Under the pieces are notes generated by a model. The model saw only the letters and a list, made by a program, of their open reading frames with translations. It was not told the origin of the DNA and did not search any database. The position numbers were made by a program, and so were the translations under genes. From an uncultured Clostridia bacterium (GTDB lineage Bacteria > Bacillota > Clostridia > Christensenellales > UBA1750): a DNA stretch of 64,000 nt. Positions 1 to 8,437 of the stretch are shown here, piece after piece. Position 1 is the first letter of the stretch; the number at the start of each line of letters is the position of its first letter. The stretch lies in NCBI GenBank assembly GCA_904393115.1, contig CAJFMX010000011.1, forward strand, positions 16,210 to 80,209. Reading direction: 5' to 3'.

Positions 1-737
1 GCCTGGGAGTACGGGTGGCGCAGCGCCTCCGCGCCCGCGCGGAAGTCCGCGGCCGGCGCGATCTCGACCGTGGTTCCGGCGTAGAAGACGGCCACGCGGT
101 CCGCAAAGGCGACGGCCAGGTCCACGTCGTGCGTGATGAGCACGACGGCGCGGCCCTCGTCCGCCATCCCGCGGAAGAGGCGCAGGGCCTCCAGCGCCTG
201 GTCCAGGCTCATGCCGGGCGTGGGCTCGTCCGCGATGAGGAGCTGCGCGTCCGCAAGCAGCGCGGTGGCCACCAGCACGCGGCGCGCCATGCCGCCGGAG
301 AGCTGGAAGGGATAGAGCTTCTCCGTGCCCTCGGGCAGGCCCAGGCGCGAAAAGAGGCGCCGGCGCGTTTCCACCGGCCGGGGCGAGCGGTGGCCGTCCG
401 CCTGGGGGCCGACCTTCATCAGGGGGTCCAGGTACTGCACGGACTGCGGCACGAGGGCGATCTCGCTGCCGCGCAGGCGCTTTTGCCGGTCCTGGGTGAG
501 CGGCTCGCCCTTGTAGCGCATTTCGCCGCCGACCGTGGCGTTTGCCGGGAGCAGGCCCAGGATCGCCGAGGCGAGCAGGCTCTTGCCCGAGCCGGAGGAC
601 CCGGCGACCGCCACGACCTCCCCGGGGCGGACGGAGAGCGTCAGGTCCGAGAGGACCGCAAGGTCCCGCTGCGCAAGGCCCCGGTCGTACATGCGGAAGG
701 AGACGCGCAGGTCCTGAATTTCCAAGATGGGTTGCAA
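1..737 (-). CDS. Peptide/nickel-type ABC transporter ATPase (DppD/NikD-like), partial
   Basis: First ATPase of a family-5 (dipeptide/oligopeptide/nickel) importer, acting on the cytoplasmic face of the two permeases encoded just upstream. About 245 residues are visible. Walker A GSSGSGKS lies at residues 46-53, the signature reads LSGGMARR and Walker B is LLIADEP, followed by the H-loop in LITHD. I chose the TTG at 737 because GGAGG sits 8 bases upstream and no ATG is well placed; the upstream gene ends 18 bases before. The C-terminus runs off the window edge, and family members are usually 260-330 residues, so the missing part is short. A second ATPase (DppF/NikE type) may follow outside the window. 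Confidence 0.9.
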   Translation of the reverse strand, partial: MQPILEIQDLRVSFRMYDRGLAQRDLAVLSDLTLSVRPGEVVAVAGSSGSGKSLLASAILGLLPANATVGGEMRYKGEPLTQDRQKRLRGSEIALVPQSVQYLDPLMKVGPQADGHRSPRPVETRRRLFSRLGLPEGTEKLYPFQLSGGMARRVLVATALLADAQLLIADEPTPGMSLDQALEALRLFRGMADEGRAVVLITHDVDLAVAFADRVAVFYAGTTVEIAPAADFRAGAEALRHPYSQ

Positions 738-755
738 GTGGGATTCCTCCTTCCC

Positions 756-1583
756 TTATTCCTGTGCGCTCCAGGGGTCCAGCACCCGGCGCACCTGTTC
801 GCCCAGCCGGTCCACGAGCAGCACCAGCAGCACCAGCGCCGCGCCCGGGAGCACCGCGCTCCACCACTGCCCCGCGGAGAGGTAGCGCATGCTCTCCGAG
901 AGGATGATGCCGATAGCCGGCTGCTCCGGCGGCAGGCCGAACCCCAGAAAGGAGACCGACGCCTCGTGCAGGATCGCGTGGGGGAAGAGCAGGATCAGCC
1001 CCACGAGGAACTGCGGCATAAGGTGCGGCAGCAGGTGGTGGACGAGAATCCACGCGCTGGACTTGCCGAGCTTTCGCGACACGGCGACGTAGGGCTGGCC
1101 GCGCAGCTGCAGCACTTCGGCACGGATGAGGCGCGCCAGGCTGCACCAGTGCGTCGCCGCGATGCCCACCAGCAGCCCCTTGAGCCCCCGGCCCAGGGCG
1201 AAGGAGATCAGCATCACCAGGATCGTGTGCGGCACGCCCATCACAAGGTCGATCCCCCAGTTGATCCCCGCGTCCACGCGCCGGGAGCCGATCGCCGAGG
1301 CGATGCCCACCAGCACCGCGATGCCCGCGCTGATGAGCGAGGCCGCAATGCCCACCGTCATGCTCGTGGAAAGGCCCTTGAGCGTGCGCAGCAGCAGGTC
1401 CCGCCCCAGCGCGTCCGTGCCGAAGGGGTGCGAAAGCGAGGGCGCCTGGCCGGCCTGCAGATAGCTGCCGGCGATGGCCTCCTCCGGGATGAGGAGGCCG
1501 AGCGCGTACACGCCCGCGAGCACCGCGGCCAGCAGGATCGCCAGCGCCAGGACGCGCGCGCGGCGGTTTGCAAGCGCCCTCAT
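756..1583 (-). CDS. ABC transporter permease, DppC/NikC type
   Basis: Inner-membrane permease of the importer, 275 residues. One N-terminal hydrophobic segment is followed by the short external stretch with the typical HPFGTDALGRD motif, then the BPD_transp_1 core with several membrane segments and a C-terminal SFLGFGLPP loop, as in DppC/NikC. The ATG at 1583 overlaps the stop of the preceding permease (ATGA), so the two are translationally coupled. The substrate cannot be told from the permease; see the binding protein for the nickel versus peptide question. Confidence 0.93.
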   Translation of the reverse strand: MRALANRRARVLALAILLAAVLAGVYALGLLIPEEAIAGSYLQAGQAPSLSHPFGTDALGRDLLLRTLKGLSTSMTVGIAASLISAGIAVLVGIASAIGSRRVDAGINWGIDLVMGVPHTILVMLISFALGRGLKGLLVGIAATHWCSLARLIRAEVLQLRGQPYVAVSRKLGKSSAWILVHHLLPHLMPQFLVGLILLFPHAILHEASVSFLGFGLPPEQPAIGIILSESMRYLSAGQWWSAVLPGAALVLLVLLVDRLGEQVRRVLDPWSAQE

Positions 1584-2575
1584 GCCTCCACCTCCCGGAT
1601 GCGCGGGTCCACCACGCCGTAGAGCAGGTTGGCGATCAGGTTCCCCGCGCAGACGAACAGCGCGGAGAACAGCGTGATCCCCAGCAGCAGCGGCACGTCC
1701 CCGCCAAGGCCCGCCGCGGCCGCCGCGCTGCCAAGGCCCGGGTAGCTGAACACGTTCTCCGCCAGCACCGAGCCGCCGAACAGCTCCGCAAAGGAGGAAA
1801 ACTGCAGCGTCAGCGCGGGCAGCAGGACGTTGCGCAGGTCGTGGCGGAAAAGGCGCGTTAAGGCCCCCTCGCCGCGGGCGCGCGCAAAGAGCGCGTACTC
1901 GCTGTTCTCCACGTCGATGACCTTCTGGCGCGTGTGCAGCGCGATGTTGGAGAAGGACAGAAAGCTCAGCGTCACCGCGGGCAGGATCAGGTGGTAGATC
2001 CGCTGGCCGAGCGTGACCTCCGCTTGGGTCAGGCCGATGGGGCTGGAGAACCCGGTCGGGAACCACTTCAGCCACACCGAGAAGATCAGCAGCAGGAGCA
2101 GCCCCAGCCAGAACGTCGGCACGGAGCTGAGCACATAGCAGACCTTCTTGAGGAGGCGGTCCGGCCAGCGGTCGCGGAACAGGCCCATCGCGCAGCCCAC
2201 CCCAAAGCCCAGCAGCCCGGAGAGCACCCACGCGCTCACCATCAGCGCCAGCGAATTTCCAAACCGCTCGGCAAGGATCTCCGCCACCGGCCGCCGGTAG
2301 AGCGAGGAGACGCCCAGGTCCCCGTGCAGCACGGAGGAGAGCCAGGAGAGGTAGCGCTGCACGGGCGGCTGGTCCACGCCCCAATAGGCCTCGATCTGCG
2401 CCCGCTGCTCCGGGGAGACGGCCGTGCCCAGGCCCAGGATGTACTGCTGCACCGGGTCCACGGGCGAGGCCGTGACCAGGACAAAGGCGATCAGGCTCAC
2501 CGCCAGCAGGAGCGAGAGGATCTTGACCAGGTTCCCCGCGAGGAGGCACGCAAGGCGGCCGACGGTTCCCTTCAT
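1580..2575 (-). CDS. ABC transporter permease, DppB/NikB type
   Basis: Inner-membrane permease, 331 residues, the usual DppB/NikB length. The N-terminal membrane anchor is followed by the family-typical DPVQQYI region and a large external loop, then the transport core with the conserved ARGEGA-type cytoplasmic loop (FARARGEGALTRLFRHDLRN) that contacts the ATPase. It lies between the binding-protein gene (18 bases upstream) and the second permease (4-base overlap), so it belongs to one operon transcribed leftward from about 4398. Confidence 0.93.
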   Translation of the reverse strand: MKGTVGRLACLLAGNLVKILSLLLAVSLIAFVLVTASPVDPVQQYILGLGTAVSPEQRAQIEAYWGVDQPPVQRYLSWLSSVLHGDLGVSSLYRRPVAEILAERFGNSLALMVSAWVLSGLLGFGVGCAMGLFRDRWPDRLLKKVCYVLSSVPTFWLGLLLLLIFSVWLKWFPTGFSSPIGLTQAEVTLGQRIYHLILPAVTLSFLSFSNIALHTRQKVIDVENSEYALFARARGEGALTRLFRHDLRNVLLPALTLQFSSFAELFGGSVLAENVFSYPGLGSAAAAAGLGGDVPLLLGITLFSALFVCAGNLIANLLYGVVDPRIREVEA

Positions 2576-2593
2576 GCTCTATCCTCCGTTTCT

Positions 2594-4204
2594 TTAGGCG
2601 TCCTGGGTCTCTTCCCAGGCCCAGTCCTCCAGGTTCTGCACCAGCGGCAGGCCGTGGCCATGGCCGTGGACCGGCTGCTCCCCGATGGAGAGGCCCTCGC
2701 GCACGTAGGTGACGTGGTCCAGGTTCACGATCCACACCCAGGGGCAGGCGCCCCGCATGGCGGTGCCGGTCGTGCCGTCCCACTGGGCGAGCTGCCAGTT
2801 CCGGTTGGCCTCCTCGACCGTCAGGGCCTCCATGGCCGCGTCGAGGTAGGCGTCCGTGGTCTGACTGGCGTAGCCCTCCGGGTTGTAGTAGTCGTCCAGG
2901 TACGCGCCCGCGGAGCGGTAAAGGTAATACGTCTCGTTCGGGCTGGAGGAGCCCCAGCCCATCATCACCGCCTCGGAGAACATGCGCCGGGCGATCTCGT
3001 CCCAGCTGGTGCCCTCGACGACGATCTCGATGCCGATCTTGCGCACCTGCTCAGCCGCGGCCATGGCCACGGCCTGGCGCACGGAGTCGTCCGCCGGGTA
3101 CAGGCAGGAGAAGGAGGCGCGCACGCCGTCCCGCTCCAGGATGCCGTCGCCGTCCCCGTCCGCCCAGCCCGCGCCGGCGAGGAGCTGCTTGGCGTACTCG
3201 ACGTCCGTCTCGATGGCGACCTCGGGGTTGTTCCAGGGCATGCCGTCGTTTTCGGAATAGGCGGGCCGGCCGTAGCCGTGCAGGACCGCGTCGGCGATGG
3301 CCTGGCGGTCGATCGCGTAGGCGATGGCCTGGCGCACCTCGAGGCTGCAGGTCACGTCGTTGCCGATGGGCGCGCCGCTGGCGGCGGTCTTGCCGGTGTT
3401 GGGCTCCATGGGCAGGGTGAAGCCGCGGTTGTCCGCCGAGCGGATGGCCTCGATGCGGTAGCCGGGCACCTCCTGGGCGAGCGTGGCGCTGGTGTAGGCC
3501 ACGTCCACCTGCCCGGCCTGGACCGCGGCCAGGGCGGCGTCCTCGCTCATGAAGACGATGGTCACGTTCTCAATGGCCGGCGCGCCGCCGTAGTAGTCCT
3601 CGTTGGCCACAAAGACGATCTGCTCCTGGGGCCGCCACTCGACGAACGCATACGGGCCGGAGCCGATGGGGCTGCGGCCGTAGTCTTCGCCATAGGCGTG
3701 CTCCGGCACGATGCCGACCGAGGCCAGGGTGTTGAGGAAGATGGAGGTCGGCTGCGAGAGGGTGACGACCACGGTGGTCTCGTCCACGGCCTCGGCGGAG
3801 ACCATGTAGCTCAGGTCCACGGATCCCTGGGCGGCCTTGGCCGTCTCCAGCGTAAAGGCGACGTCCTGGGCGGTGACCTTCTCCCCGTCGGTGAAGTAGG
3901 CGTCCTCGCGCAGGGTGAAGGTCCAGGTCAGGCCGTCCTCGGAGAGGGCGTAGTCCGTGGCCAGGTCGTTTTCAAAGTCGAGGTCCGCGGTGTAGCGCAC
4001 GAGCGTGCTCTGCACGATGGGCGAATTGCCGTGGCCCCAGCCCTGGGTGGGGTCGAGCGTCTCGGGTTCGGAGCCGATGGCGATGACGACGCTGTCCCGC
4101 GCGCCCGCGGGCGAGGCGGCCGGGCTCTCCGGGGCGCTGCAGGCCGTGGCGGCCGTCAGCAGGGCGAGCGTCAGGAGCAAGACAAGGGCGTGTTTTGCGT
4201 GCAT
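2594..4204 (-). CDS. Family-5 solute-binding lipoprotein of the ABC importer (nickel or peptide)
   Basis: Extracellular binding protein anchored by a lipid, 536 residues. The signal peptide is hydrophobic and ends in a lipobox-like ATAC around residue 22, followed by a Ser/Pro/Ala linker. The SBP_bac_5 fold is indicated by GSEPETLDP near the N-terminus, the SPIGSGPY motif and the paired VRQAIAYAIDR motif. Near the C-terminus His513, His515 and His517 lie in an HGHGHG run before LPLVQNLEDW; His-rich tails of this kind occur in clostridial nickel-type binding proteins, so nickel uptake is plausible, but peptide uptake is not excluded. It is the first gene of the operon, with a strong RBS (AAGGAGAAGGAG). 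Confidence 0.9.
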   Translation of the reverse strand: MHAKHALVLLLTLALLTAATACSAPESPAASPAGARDSVVIAIGSEPETLDPTQGWGHGNSPIVQSTLVRYTADLDFENDLATDYALSEDGLTWTFTLREDAYFTDGEKVTAQDVAFTLETAKAAQGSVDLSYMVSAEAVDETTVVVTLSQPTSIFLNTLASVGIVPEHAYGEDYGRSPIGSGPYAFVEWRPQEQIVFVANEDYYGGAPAIENVTIVFMSEDAALAAVQAGQVDVAYTSATLAQEVPGYRIEAIRSADNRGFTLPMEPNTGKTAASGAPIGNDVTCSLEVRQAIAYAIDRQAIADAVLHGYGRPAYSENDGMPWNNPEVAIETDVEYAKQLLAGAGWADGDGDGILERDGVRASFSCLYPADDSVRQAVAMAAAEQVRKIGIEIVVEGTSWDEIARRMFSEAVMMGWGSSSPNETYYLYRSAGAYLDDYYNPEGYASQTTDAYLDAAMEALTVEEANRNWQLAQWDGTTGTAMRGACPWVWIVNLDHVTYVREGLSIGEQPVHGHGHGLPLVQNLEDWAWEETQDA

Positions 4205-4249
4205 GGGGTTCTCTCCTTCTCCTTGCAGGGTGGTTTTGCGCGAAAACGC

Positions 4250-4306
4250 AAAAAAAGAAGGCCTACGTCTCCCCTTCGGGGGATGCGCATGCCTTCCTGA
4301 GCATAC
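4250..4306 (-). promoter_or_regulatory. Leader hairpin with U-tract: possible transcription attenuator
   Basis: Within the leader of the ABC importer the minus strand forms a stem (4257-4296, arms GAAGGC/GCCTTC plus CCCC/GGGG) followed by seven T, a textbook intrinsic terminator placed downstream of the promoter and upstream of the start codon. A competing 6-bp stem (GTATGC at 4301-4306 with GCATGC at 4287-4292) would disrupt its left arm. Two or three GC-rich hairpins precede it. I do not recognise a known riboswitch class here. Confidence 0.55.
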
Positions 4307-4404
4307 GGTGCGTCTGGAACTCTATTGGACGGTGTGCCTTCCGCGTCGGATGCGGTTCCCGGCGCTTCTTGCGCCGGCGCGGACGGCTTCGTGCCGCCTT
4401 GAGC

Positions 4405-4433
4405 AGTATACACCATTTCCGCCGCGAACGCAA
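4405..4433 (-). promoter_or_regulatory. Sigma-A promoter of the ABC importer operon
   Basis: On the minus strand TTGCGT (4428-4433) and TATACT (4405-4410) are separated by 17 bases. The predicted start near 4398 leaves a leader of about 190 nucleotides before the binding-protein ATG. Confidence 0.75.
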
Positions 4434-4446
4434 CACCGGGTTTTCG

Positions 4447-6324
4447 TCACGCGGGCCTGCGCCACCGCAGCAGGAGCGCGGAGTGCACGATGACCAGCAC
4501 CGACCCCGCGTTGTGCACCAGCGCGCCGACGACCGGGTTCAGCACGCCCGTGATGGCCAGGGCGATGGCCGCGAAGTTCAGCGCCATGGAGAGGACGAGG
4601 TTGATGCGGATGGTGCGCATCATCCGCCGGGAGAGGGCCAGCAGGTGCGGCAGCTCCCGGATGTCGTCGTTGACCAGGGCGATGTCCGCGGCGTCCACGG
4701 CGATGTCGCTGCCGATGCCGCCCATCGCCAGGCCCACGTCCGCCAGCTTCAGCGCCGGCGCGTCGTTGACGCCGTCGCCGATCATGCAGATGGGCTTGCC
4801 CTCCCCCTGGCTCTGGCCGATGAAGCGGAGCTTCTCCTCCGGCAGGCACTGGAAGCGCAGGAGCGAGATGCCGACCTGCGCGGCGATGGCGCGGGCCGCG
4901 GCCTCGTTGTCGCCGGTCAGGAGCACGGGCTCCACGCCCTGGGCGCGGACGGCGCGGACCATCTGCGCGCTGTCCGGCCGGAGGGCGTCGGCCAGGGCGA
5001 GCAGGCCCGCCGCGGCGCCGTCGGCCGCGACGTAGATCAGCGTCGCGCCCATCTCCCGCTGGGCGGCGGCGGCCGCCTCCAGGGCCGCGGGGATTTCGAC
5101 GCCGCGCGCGGCGAGCAGGGCGGGGTTCCCGGCCAGGATCTCCCGGCCCTCGACGCGCGCCAAGACGCCGCGGCCCGGCTCCATGGCGAAGTCCTCCGCC
5201 GCGGCCGGGGCAAGGCCGCGCCGCCCGGCCCCGCGCACCACGGCCTTGCCCAGCGGGTGCTCGGAGAGGGCCTCCACCCCGGCGGCCAGGCGCAGCAGCT
5301 CCGCCTCCGCCATCCCGCCGGGGACGGGCAGGACCGCGGTCAGCTCCGGCGTGCCGTGGGTGAGCGTGCCGGTCTTGTCAAAGGCGACGCGCTGCACAGT
5401 TGCCAGGCGCTCCAGCGCGTCGCCCTCGCGCACGAGGAAGCCGTGGCGCGTCGCGTTGCCGATGGCCGCCATGATGGCGGTGGGCGTGGCCAGCACCAGC
5501 GCGCACGGGCAGAAGACGACGAGGATCGTCACCGACCGCAGGATCTCGCGCGTAAAGACCCAGGTCAGCCCCGCCGCGGCCAGCGCCGCCACGACGATCC
5601 AGGTCGCCCACCGGTCCGCAAGGCCCACGATCTTGGCCTTGCCCGCGTCCGCGGACTGGACCAGGCGGATCATGCGCTGCAGGGAGCTGTCCTCCCCGAC
5701 CTGGGAGGCGCGCATGGTGAAGGCGCCGAAGCGGTTGACCGTGCCGCTGAGGACCTCGTCGCCCGGCCCCTTGTCCACGGGCAGGGATTCGCCGGTCATC
5801 ACGCTCTGGTCCACGCTGGTCTGGCCGGTCAGGATCGCGCCGTCCACGGGCACGGTCTCGCCCGGGAGCACGCGGAGCACGTCCCCGGCCTGGACGCGCT
5901 CGGCGGGGACGACCTCCTCGCCCCCCTCGCGCACGATGCGCGCCGTGCGCGGGGTGAGCTTGACCAGCCGCTCGATCCCCGCGCGGGCCCGCGCGACCGT
6001 CAGGTCCTCCAGCAGGCCGCCGAGCTGCATGATGAAGGCCACCTCGCCCGCGGCGAAGTCCTCCCCGATGCAGACCGAGGCGATCAGCGCCAGGGACACC
6101 AGCACGTCCGCCTTGATGTCAAAGGCCGTGACCAGGCCGACGACGGCCTCCAGCACGATCGGCACGCCGCACAGCACAATCGCCGCCCACGCCGGGTCAA
6201 ACGGCAGGGGCAGGCCCAGCAGGCTCAGCGCCAGGCCGATCCCCGAGAGCGCCAGCAGGACGATGTCCTTCTTCGTCCCGCCCAGGTCCAGGAGCCGCTG
6301 CAGCCCCTCCATCGCTCGCTTCAT
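4447..6324 (-). CDS. P1B-type heavy-metal-transporting P-type ATPase
   Basis: ATP-driven metal exporter in the cytoplasmic membrane, 625 residues. TGES is at 177-180, the membrane metal-site CPC at 272-274, the phosphorylation motif DKTGT at 316-320, the P1B hallmark SEHPLG about 30 residues later, and GDGVND before the last two membrane helices. There is no N-terminal HMA or Cys-rich metal-binding domain. The last helix reads HNAGSVLVIV rather than the DxG of Zn/Cd pumps or the MxxSS of Cu pumps, so the metal is uncertain. The start is the ATG at 6324 behind GGGGAGAAG; an ATG 18 codons upstream lies in the promoter. Single-gene unit with its own operator-bearing promoter. Confidence 0.92.
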   Translation of the reverse strand: MKRAMEGLQRLLDLGGTKKDIVLLALSGIGLALSLLGLPLPFDPAWAAIVLCGVPIVLEAVVGLVTAFDIKADVLVSLALIASVCIGEDFAAGEVAFIMQLGGLLEDLTVARARAGIERLVKLTPRTARIVREGGEEVVPAERVQAGDVLRVLPGETVPVDGAILTGQTSVDQSVMTGESLPVDKGPGDEVLSGTVNRFGAFTMRASQVGEDSSLQRMIRLVQSADAGKAKIVGLADRWATWIVVAALAAAGLTWVFTREILRSVTILVVFCPCALVLATPTAIMAAIGNATRHGFLVREGDALERLATVQRVAFDKTGTLTHGTPELTAVLPVPGGMAEAELLRLAAGVEALSEHPLGKAVVRGAGRRGLAPAAAEDFAMEPGRGVLARVEGREILAGNPALLAARGVEIPAALEAAAAAQREMGATLIYVAADGAAAGLLALADALRPDSAQMVRAVRAQGVEPVLLTGDNEAAARAIAAQVGISLLRFQCLPEEKLRFIGQSQGEGKPICMIGDGVNDAPALKLADVGLAMGGIGSDIAVDAADIALVNDDIRELPHLLALSRRMMRTIRINLVLSMALNFAAIALAITGVLNPVVGALVHNAGSVLVIVHSALLLRWRRPA

Positions 6325-6348
6325 TTTCTCTTCTCCCCTTTCGAGGCC

Positions 6349-6378
6349 ATTATACCCATGGGGGTATATGTTTGTCAA
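6349..6378 (-). promoter_or_regulatory. Consensus promoter with CsoR-like operator in the spacer
   Basis: TTGACA (6373-6378), an 18-base spacer and TATAAT (6349-6354) on the minus strand form a perfect-consensus promoter. Between the boxes and overlapping the -10 lies the inverted repeat TATACCCATGGGGGTATA (6351-6368), of the TACCC...GGGGTA type bound by CsoR/CstR-family metal or persulfide sensors. Binding would block RNA polymerase, with release on metal stress. The regulator gene is not in the window. Confidence 0.75.
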
Positions 6379-6382
6379 GGAG

Positions 6383-6421
6383 AAAAAAACGCGCGCCCCA
6401 CCGTTTTTGGGGGGCGCGCGT
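6383..6421 (-). terminator. Intrinsic terminator of the isomerase/oxidoreductase pair
   Basis: The minus strand forms a stem of CGCGCGCCCC with GGGGCGCGCG and a loop of about 10 bases, followed by seven T. It ends just before the -35 box of the metal ATPase promoter. Confidence 0.85.
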
Positions 6422-6430
6422 TCGCAGGGT

Positions 6431-7279
6431 TTAGGCGAGCTTTTCCTTGAGGAAGTTCACGGCCATGGCGATGTCCGCGGCGGGATCGGGGCCGACCTCG
6501 CGCTCGATGGTGAGGTAGCCGTCGTAGCCGATCTCGCGCAGGGCGGCCAGGTACTCGCCCCAGGGCACTACGCCCTGGCCGAGCGGCAGCTCCTGGAAGC
6601 AGTCCTCCAGGCGCAGGTCGCCGATGCCGCCGTCGGCAAAGAAGTCGTAGATGATCTCCGGATCGTGGTAGGTGATCATCCTGCCGTCCTTAGCGTGGGT
6701 GTGGACGATGTAGGGGGCCAGGGTCTTGACCGCGGCGACGGGGTCGTCGCCCGCGACCATGGCCAGGTTTGCCGGGTCGAGGTTGACGCACATGCTCCTG
6801 CAGCCGAGGCTGTCCAGGAACGCGCGCAGGGTCACAGCCTTTTCCGGGCCGGTCTCGATGGCGAAGCGGCAGCCGACCTTGTCGCCGTATTCGCCCATGG
6901 CGCGGCAGGCCTCCTGCATGACGGCGTAGCGCGGGTGGGCGGGGTCCGCGGGGACGACGCCGATGTGGGTCGTGACGACCGAGCTGCCCAGGTCCAGCGC
7001 CAGGTCCATGATGCGCAGGGAGCGCTCGACCTTCTTGGGGTTGTCCTCGGCGCGGGTGAAGGCGTGGCCGCCCATGTCCCCGCACAGGGCGGAGACCTCC
7101 AGGCCCAGGTCGCCGATGTAAGCCTTCAGGTCCCGGCGCGCCTGGGCGTCCAGCGCCTCGGGCGCCATCTCGCCGGAGACGGCGTAGATCTGCACGCCGT
7201 CTGCGCCAAGGTCCGCGGCCTTTTTGAGGCTCTCGCGCAGGCCGAGGCGGAAGCTGTCCGTGATGATGCCGATCTTCAT
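6431..7279 (-). CDS. Sugar phosphate isomerase/epimerase (xylose isomerase-like TIM barrel)
   Basis: Cytoplasmic TIM-barrel enzyme of the AP-endonuclease-2/xylose isomerase-like superfamily, 282 residues. The N-terminal MKIGIITDSFR strand, the LGSSVVTTHIG strand, the ETGP metal-site glutamate region (FAIETGPEK), VNLDPANL with its Asp, HTHAKDG and a late TIEREVG glutamate fit the metal-binding barrel pattern. It starts directly after the stop of the Gfo/Idh gene, and such pairs usually act together on inositol, inosose or other polyols or sugars. The exact substrate is not readable from the sequence. Confidence 0.85.
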   Translation of the reverse strand: MKIGIITDSFRLGLRESLKKAADLGADGVQIYAVSGEMAPEALDAQARRDLKAYIGDLGLEVSALCGDMGGHAFTRAEDNPKKVERSLRIMDLALDLGSSVVTTHIGVVPADPAHPRYAVMQEACRAMGEYGDKVGCRFAIETGPEKAVTLRAFLDSLGCRSMCVNLDPANLAMVAGDDPVAAVKTLAPYIVHTHAKDGRMITYHDPEIIYDFFADGGIGDLRLEDCFQELPLGQGVVPWGEYLAALREIGYDGYLTIEREVGPDPAADIAMAVNFLKEKLA

Positions 7280-8347
7280 TTAGAAGGACACCTCCTTGCC
7301 CGCCTTGTCGGAGTCGTACAGGCCCTGCATCATGCGGGCGGTGATCAGGTTGTTGTCCACGTAGGAGCGGATGTGCTCGCCCGTGCGGACGCAGTCCACA
7401 AAGGCCTGCAGCTCGCTGAGGAACATGTCGCCCTTTTCGATCTCCGGGGTCTCCGAGATGAGCTTGCCGTCCTTGGTGCCAAAGAAGGTGTAGCCGCCGC
7501 CGTAGGTCAGGCGCACGCCGCCCTTGTCGCCGAGGAAGTCGATGTAGGTGCTCTCGGCGGCCTGGATGTTCTCGGCCCAGGCGCCGTTGAGGCTGATGGT
7601 GGGGCCGTCGGTGCGGATGAGGCCGGTGACGTACTCCTCGACGTCGTAGGTGCCGCTGTAGTCCGGGGGACCGGCCCACATGTCCTCGTAGACGTAGTCC
7701 CGCATGGGGCTGCCGAGCTTGGAGTAGCACGCGCCGGAGACGGTCTTGACCTCCCGGATGTCGAGCACGTAGTTGATCAGGTCGAGGTAGTGCACGCCCC
7801 AGTCGATCAGCACGCCGCCGCCGGCCAGCTCCTTGGTCGTGAACGGGCCGCCCAGGCCCGGGATGGACCGGTGCGCGCGGAAGGAGCAGTAGACGTGGTA
7901 GACGTTGCCGAGCTTGCCGGCGAGCACATCGCCGCGCAGGGCGTTGACGGCGTTGTTGAAGCGGTTGACCACGCCGATGTTGAGGATCCTGCCCGTCTCG
8001 TGCGCGGCGTCGGCCATCTGCTGCGCCAGGTCGTAGCGGACGGAGGCGGGCTTTTCGCAGAGCACGTTCTTGCCCGCGCGCAGGCAGTCGATGGAGATGG
8101 GGTTGTGCAGGTAGTTGGGCACGCAGACGGACACCGCCTGCACGCGCGGGTCGCGGAGCATCTCGCGGTAGTCGGTCAGGGCGACGGTCTCCTCGTCGCC
8201 GAACTTCTCCTTGAACTTCTGCGCGCGCTCGGGGATGATGTCCACGCAGTAGGCGATGTGCGCCTCGGGAATCTTGGCGTAGGAAGGCCCGTGCGCCGAG
8301 TTTGCAATGGAGCCGCAGCCGATGACGGCAACCTGAATCTTCTCCAT
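7280..8347 (-). CDS. Gfo/Idh/MocA-family NAD(P)-dependent oxidoreductase
   Basis: Sugar or polyol dehydrogenase, 355 residues, cytoplasmic. The N-terminal Rossmann motif is GCGSIANSAH (residues 11-20), and the family hallmark CEKPAS with catalytic Lys lies near residue 100. The C-terminal alpha/beta substrate domain contains the GGGVLIDWGVHYLD motif with the conserved His. It is the first gene of a two-gene operon with the isomerase; the two stop and start without a gap. RBS GGAGGAGG and a good promoter lie upstream. Confidence 0.92.
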   Translation of the reverse strand: MEKIQVAVIGCGSIANSAHGPSYAKIPEAHIAYCVDIIPERAQKFKEKFGDEETVALTDYREMLRDPRVQAVSVCVPNYLHNPISIDCLRAGKNVLCEKPASVRYDLAQQMADAAHETGRILNIGVVNRFNNAVNALRGDVLAGKLGNVYHVYCSFRAHRSIPGLGGPFTTKELAGGGVLIDWGVHYLDLINYVLDIREVKTVSGACYSKLGSPMRDYVYEDMWAGPPDYSGTYDVEEYVTGLIRTDGPTISLNGAWAENIQAAESTYIDFLGDKGGVRLTYGGGYTFFGTKDGKLISETPEIEKGDMFLSELQAFVDCVRTGEHIRSYVDNNLITARMMQGLYDSDKAGKEVSF

Positions 8348-8392
8348 GGCAGTCTCCTCCTCCGAAGGTTGAATTTTGTCGGGATTGCTTTC

Positions 8393-8421
8393 ATTATAGC
8401 CGCCCGGGGCGAAAATGTAAA
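8393..8421 (-). promoter_or_regulatory. Promoter of the Gfo/Idh-isomerase operon
   Basis: Minus strand TTTACA (8416-8421), 17-base spacer, TATAAT (8393-8398). It lies immediately after the acetyltransferase gene. Confidence 0.8.
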
Positions 8422-8437
8422 GCGCAGGGGGCGGGTT

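Noticed and set aside
15..1622. Very long open frames antisense to real genes (for example 15-1622, 1934-4300, 5183-9634 and 48642-51209 on the plus strand)
   Set aside because: They are Arg/Ala/Gly/His-rich translations of the opposite strand of high-GC coding DNA, with no motifs or RBS, and fully overlap well-supported genes.
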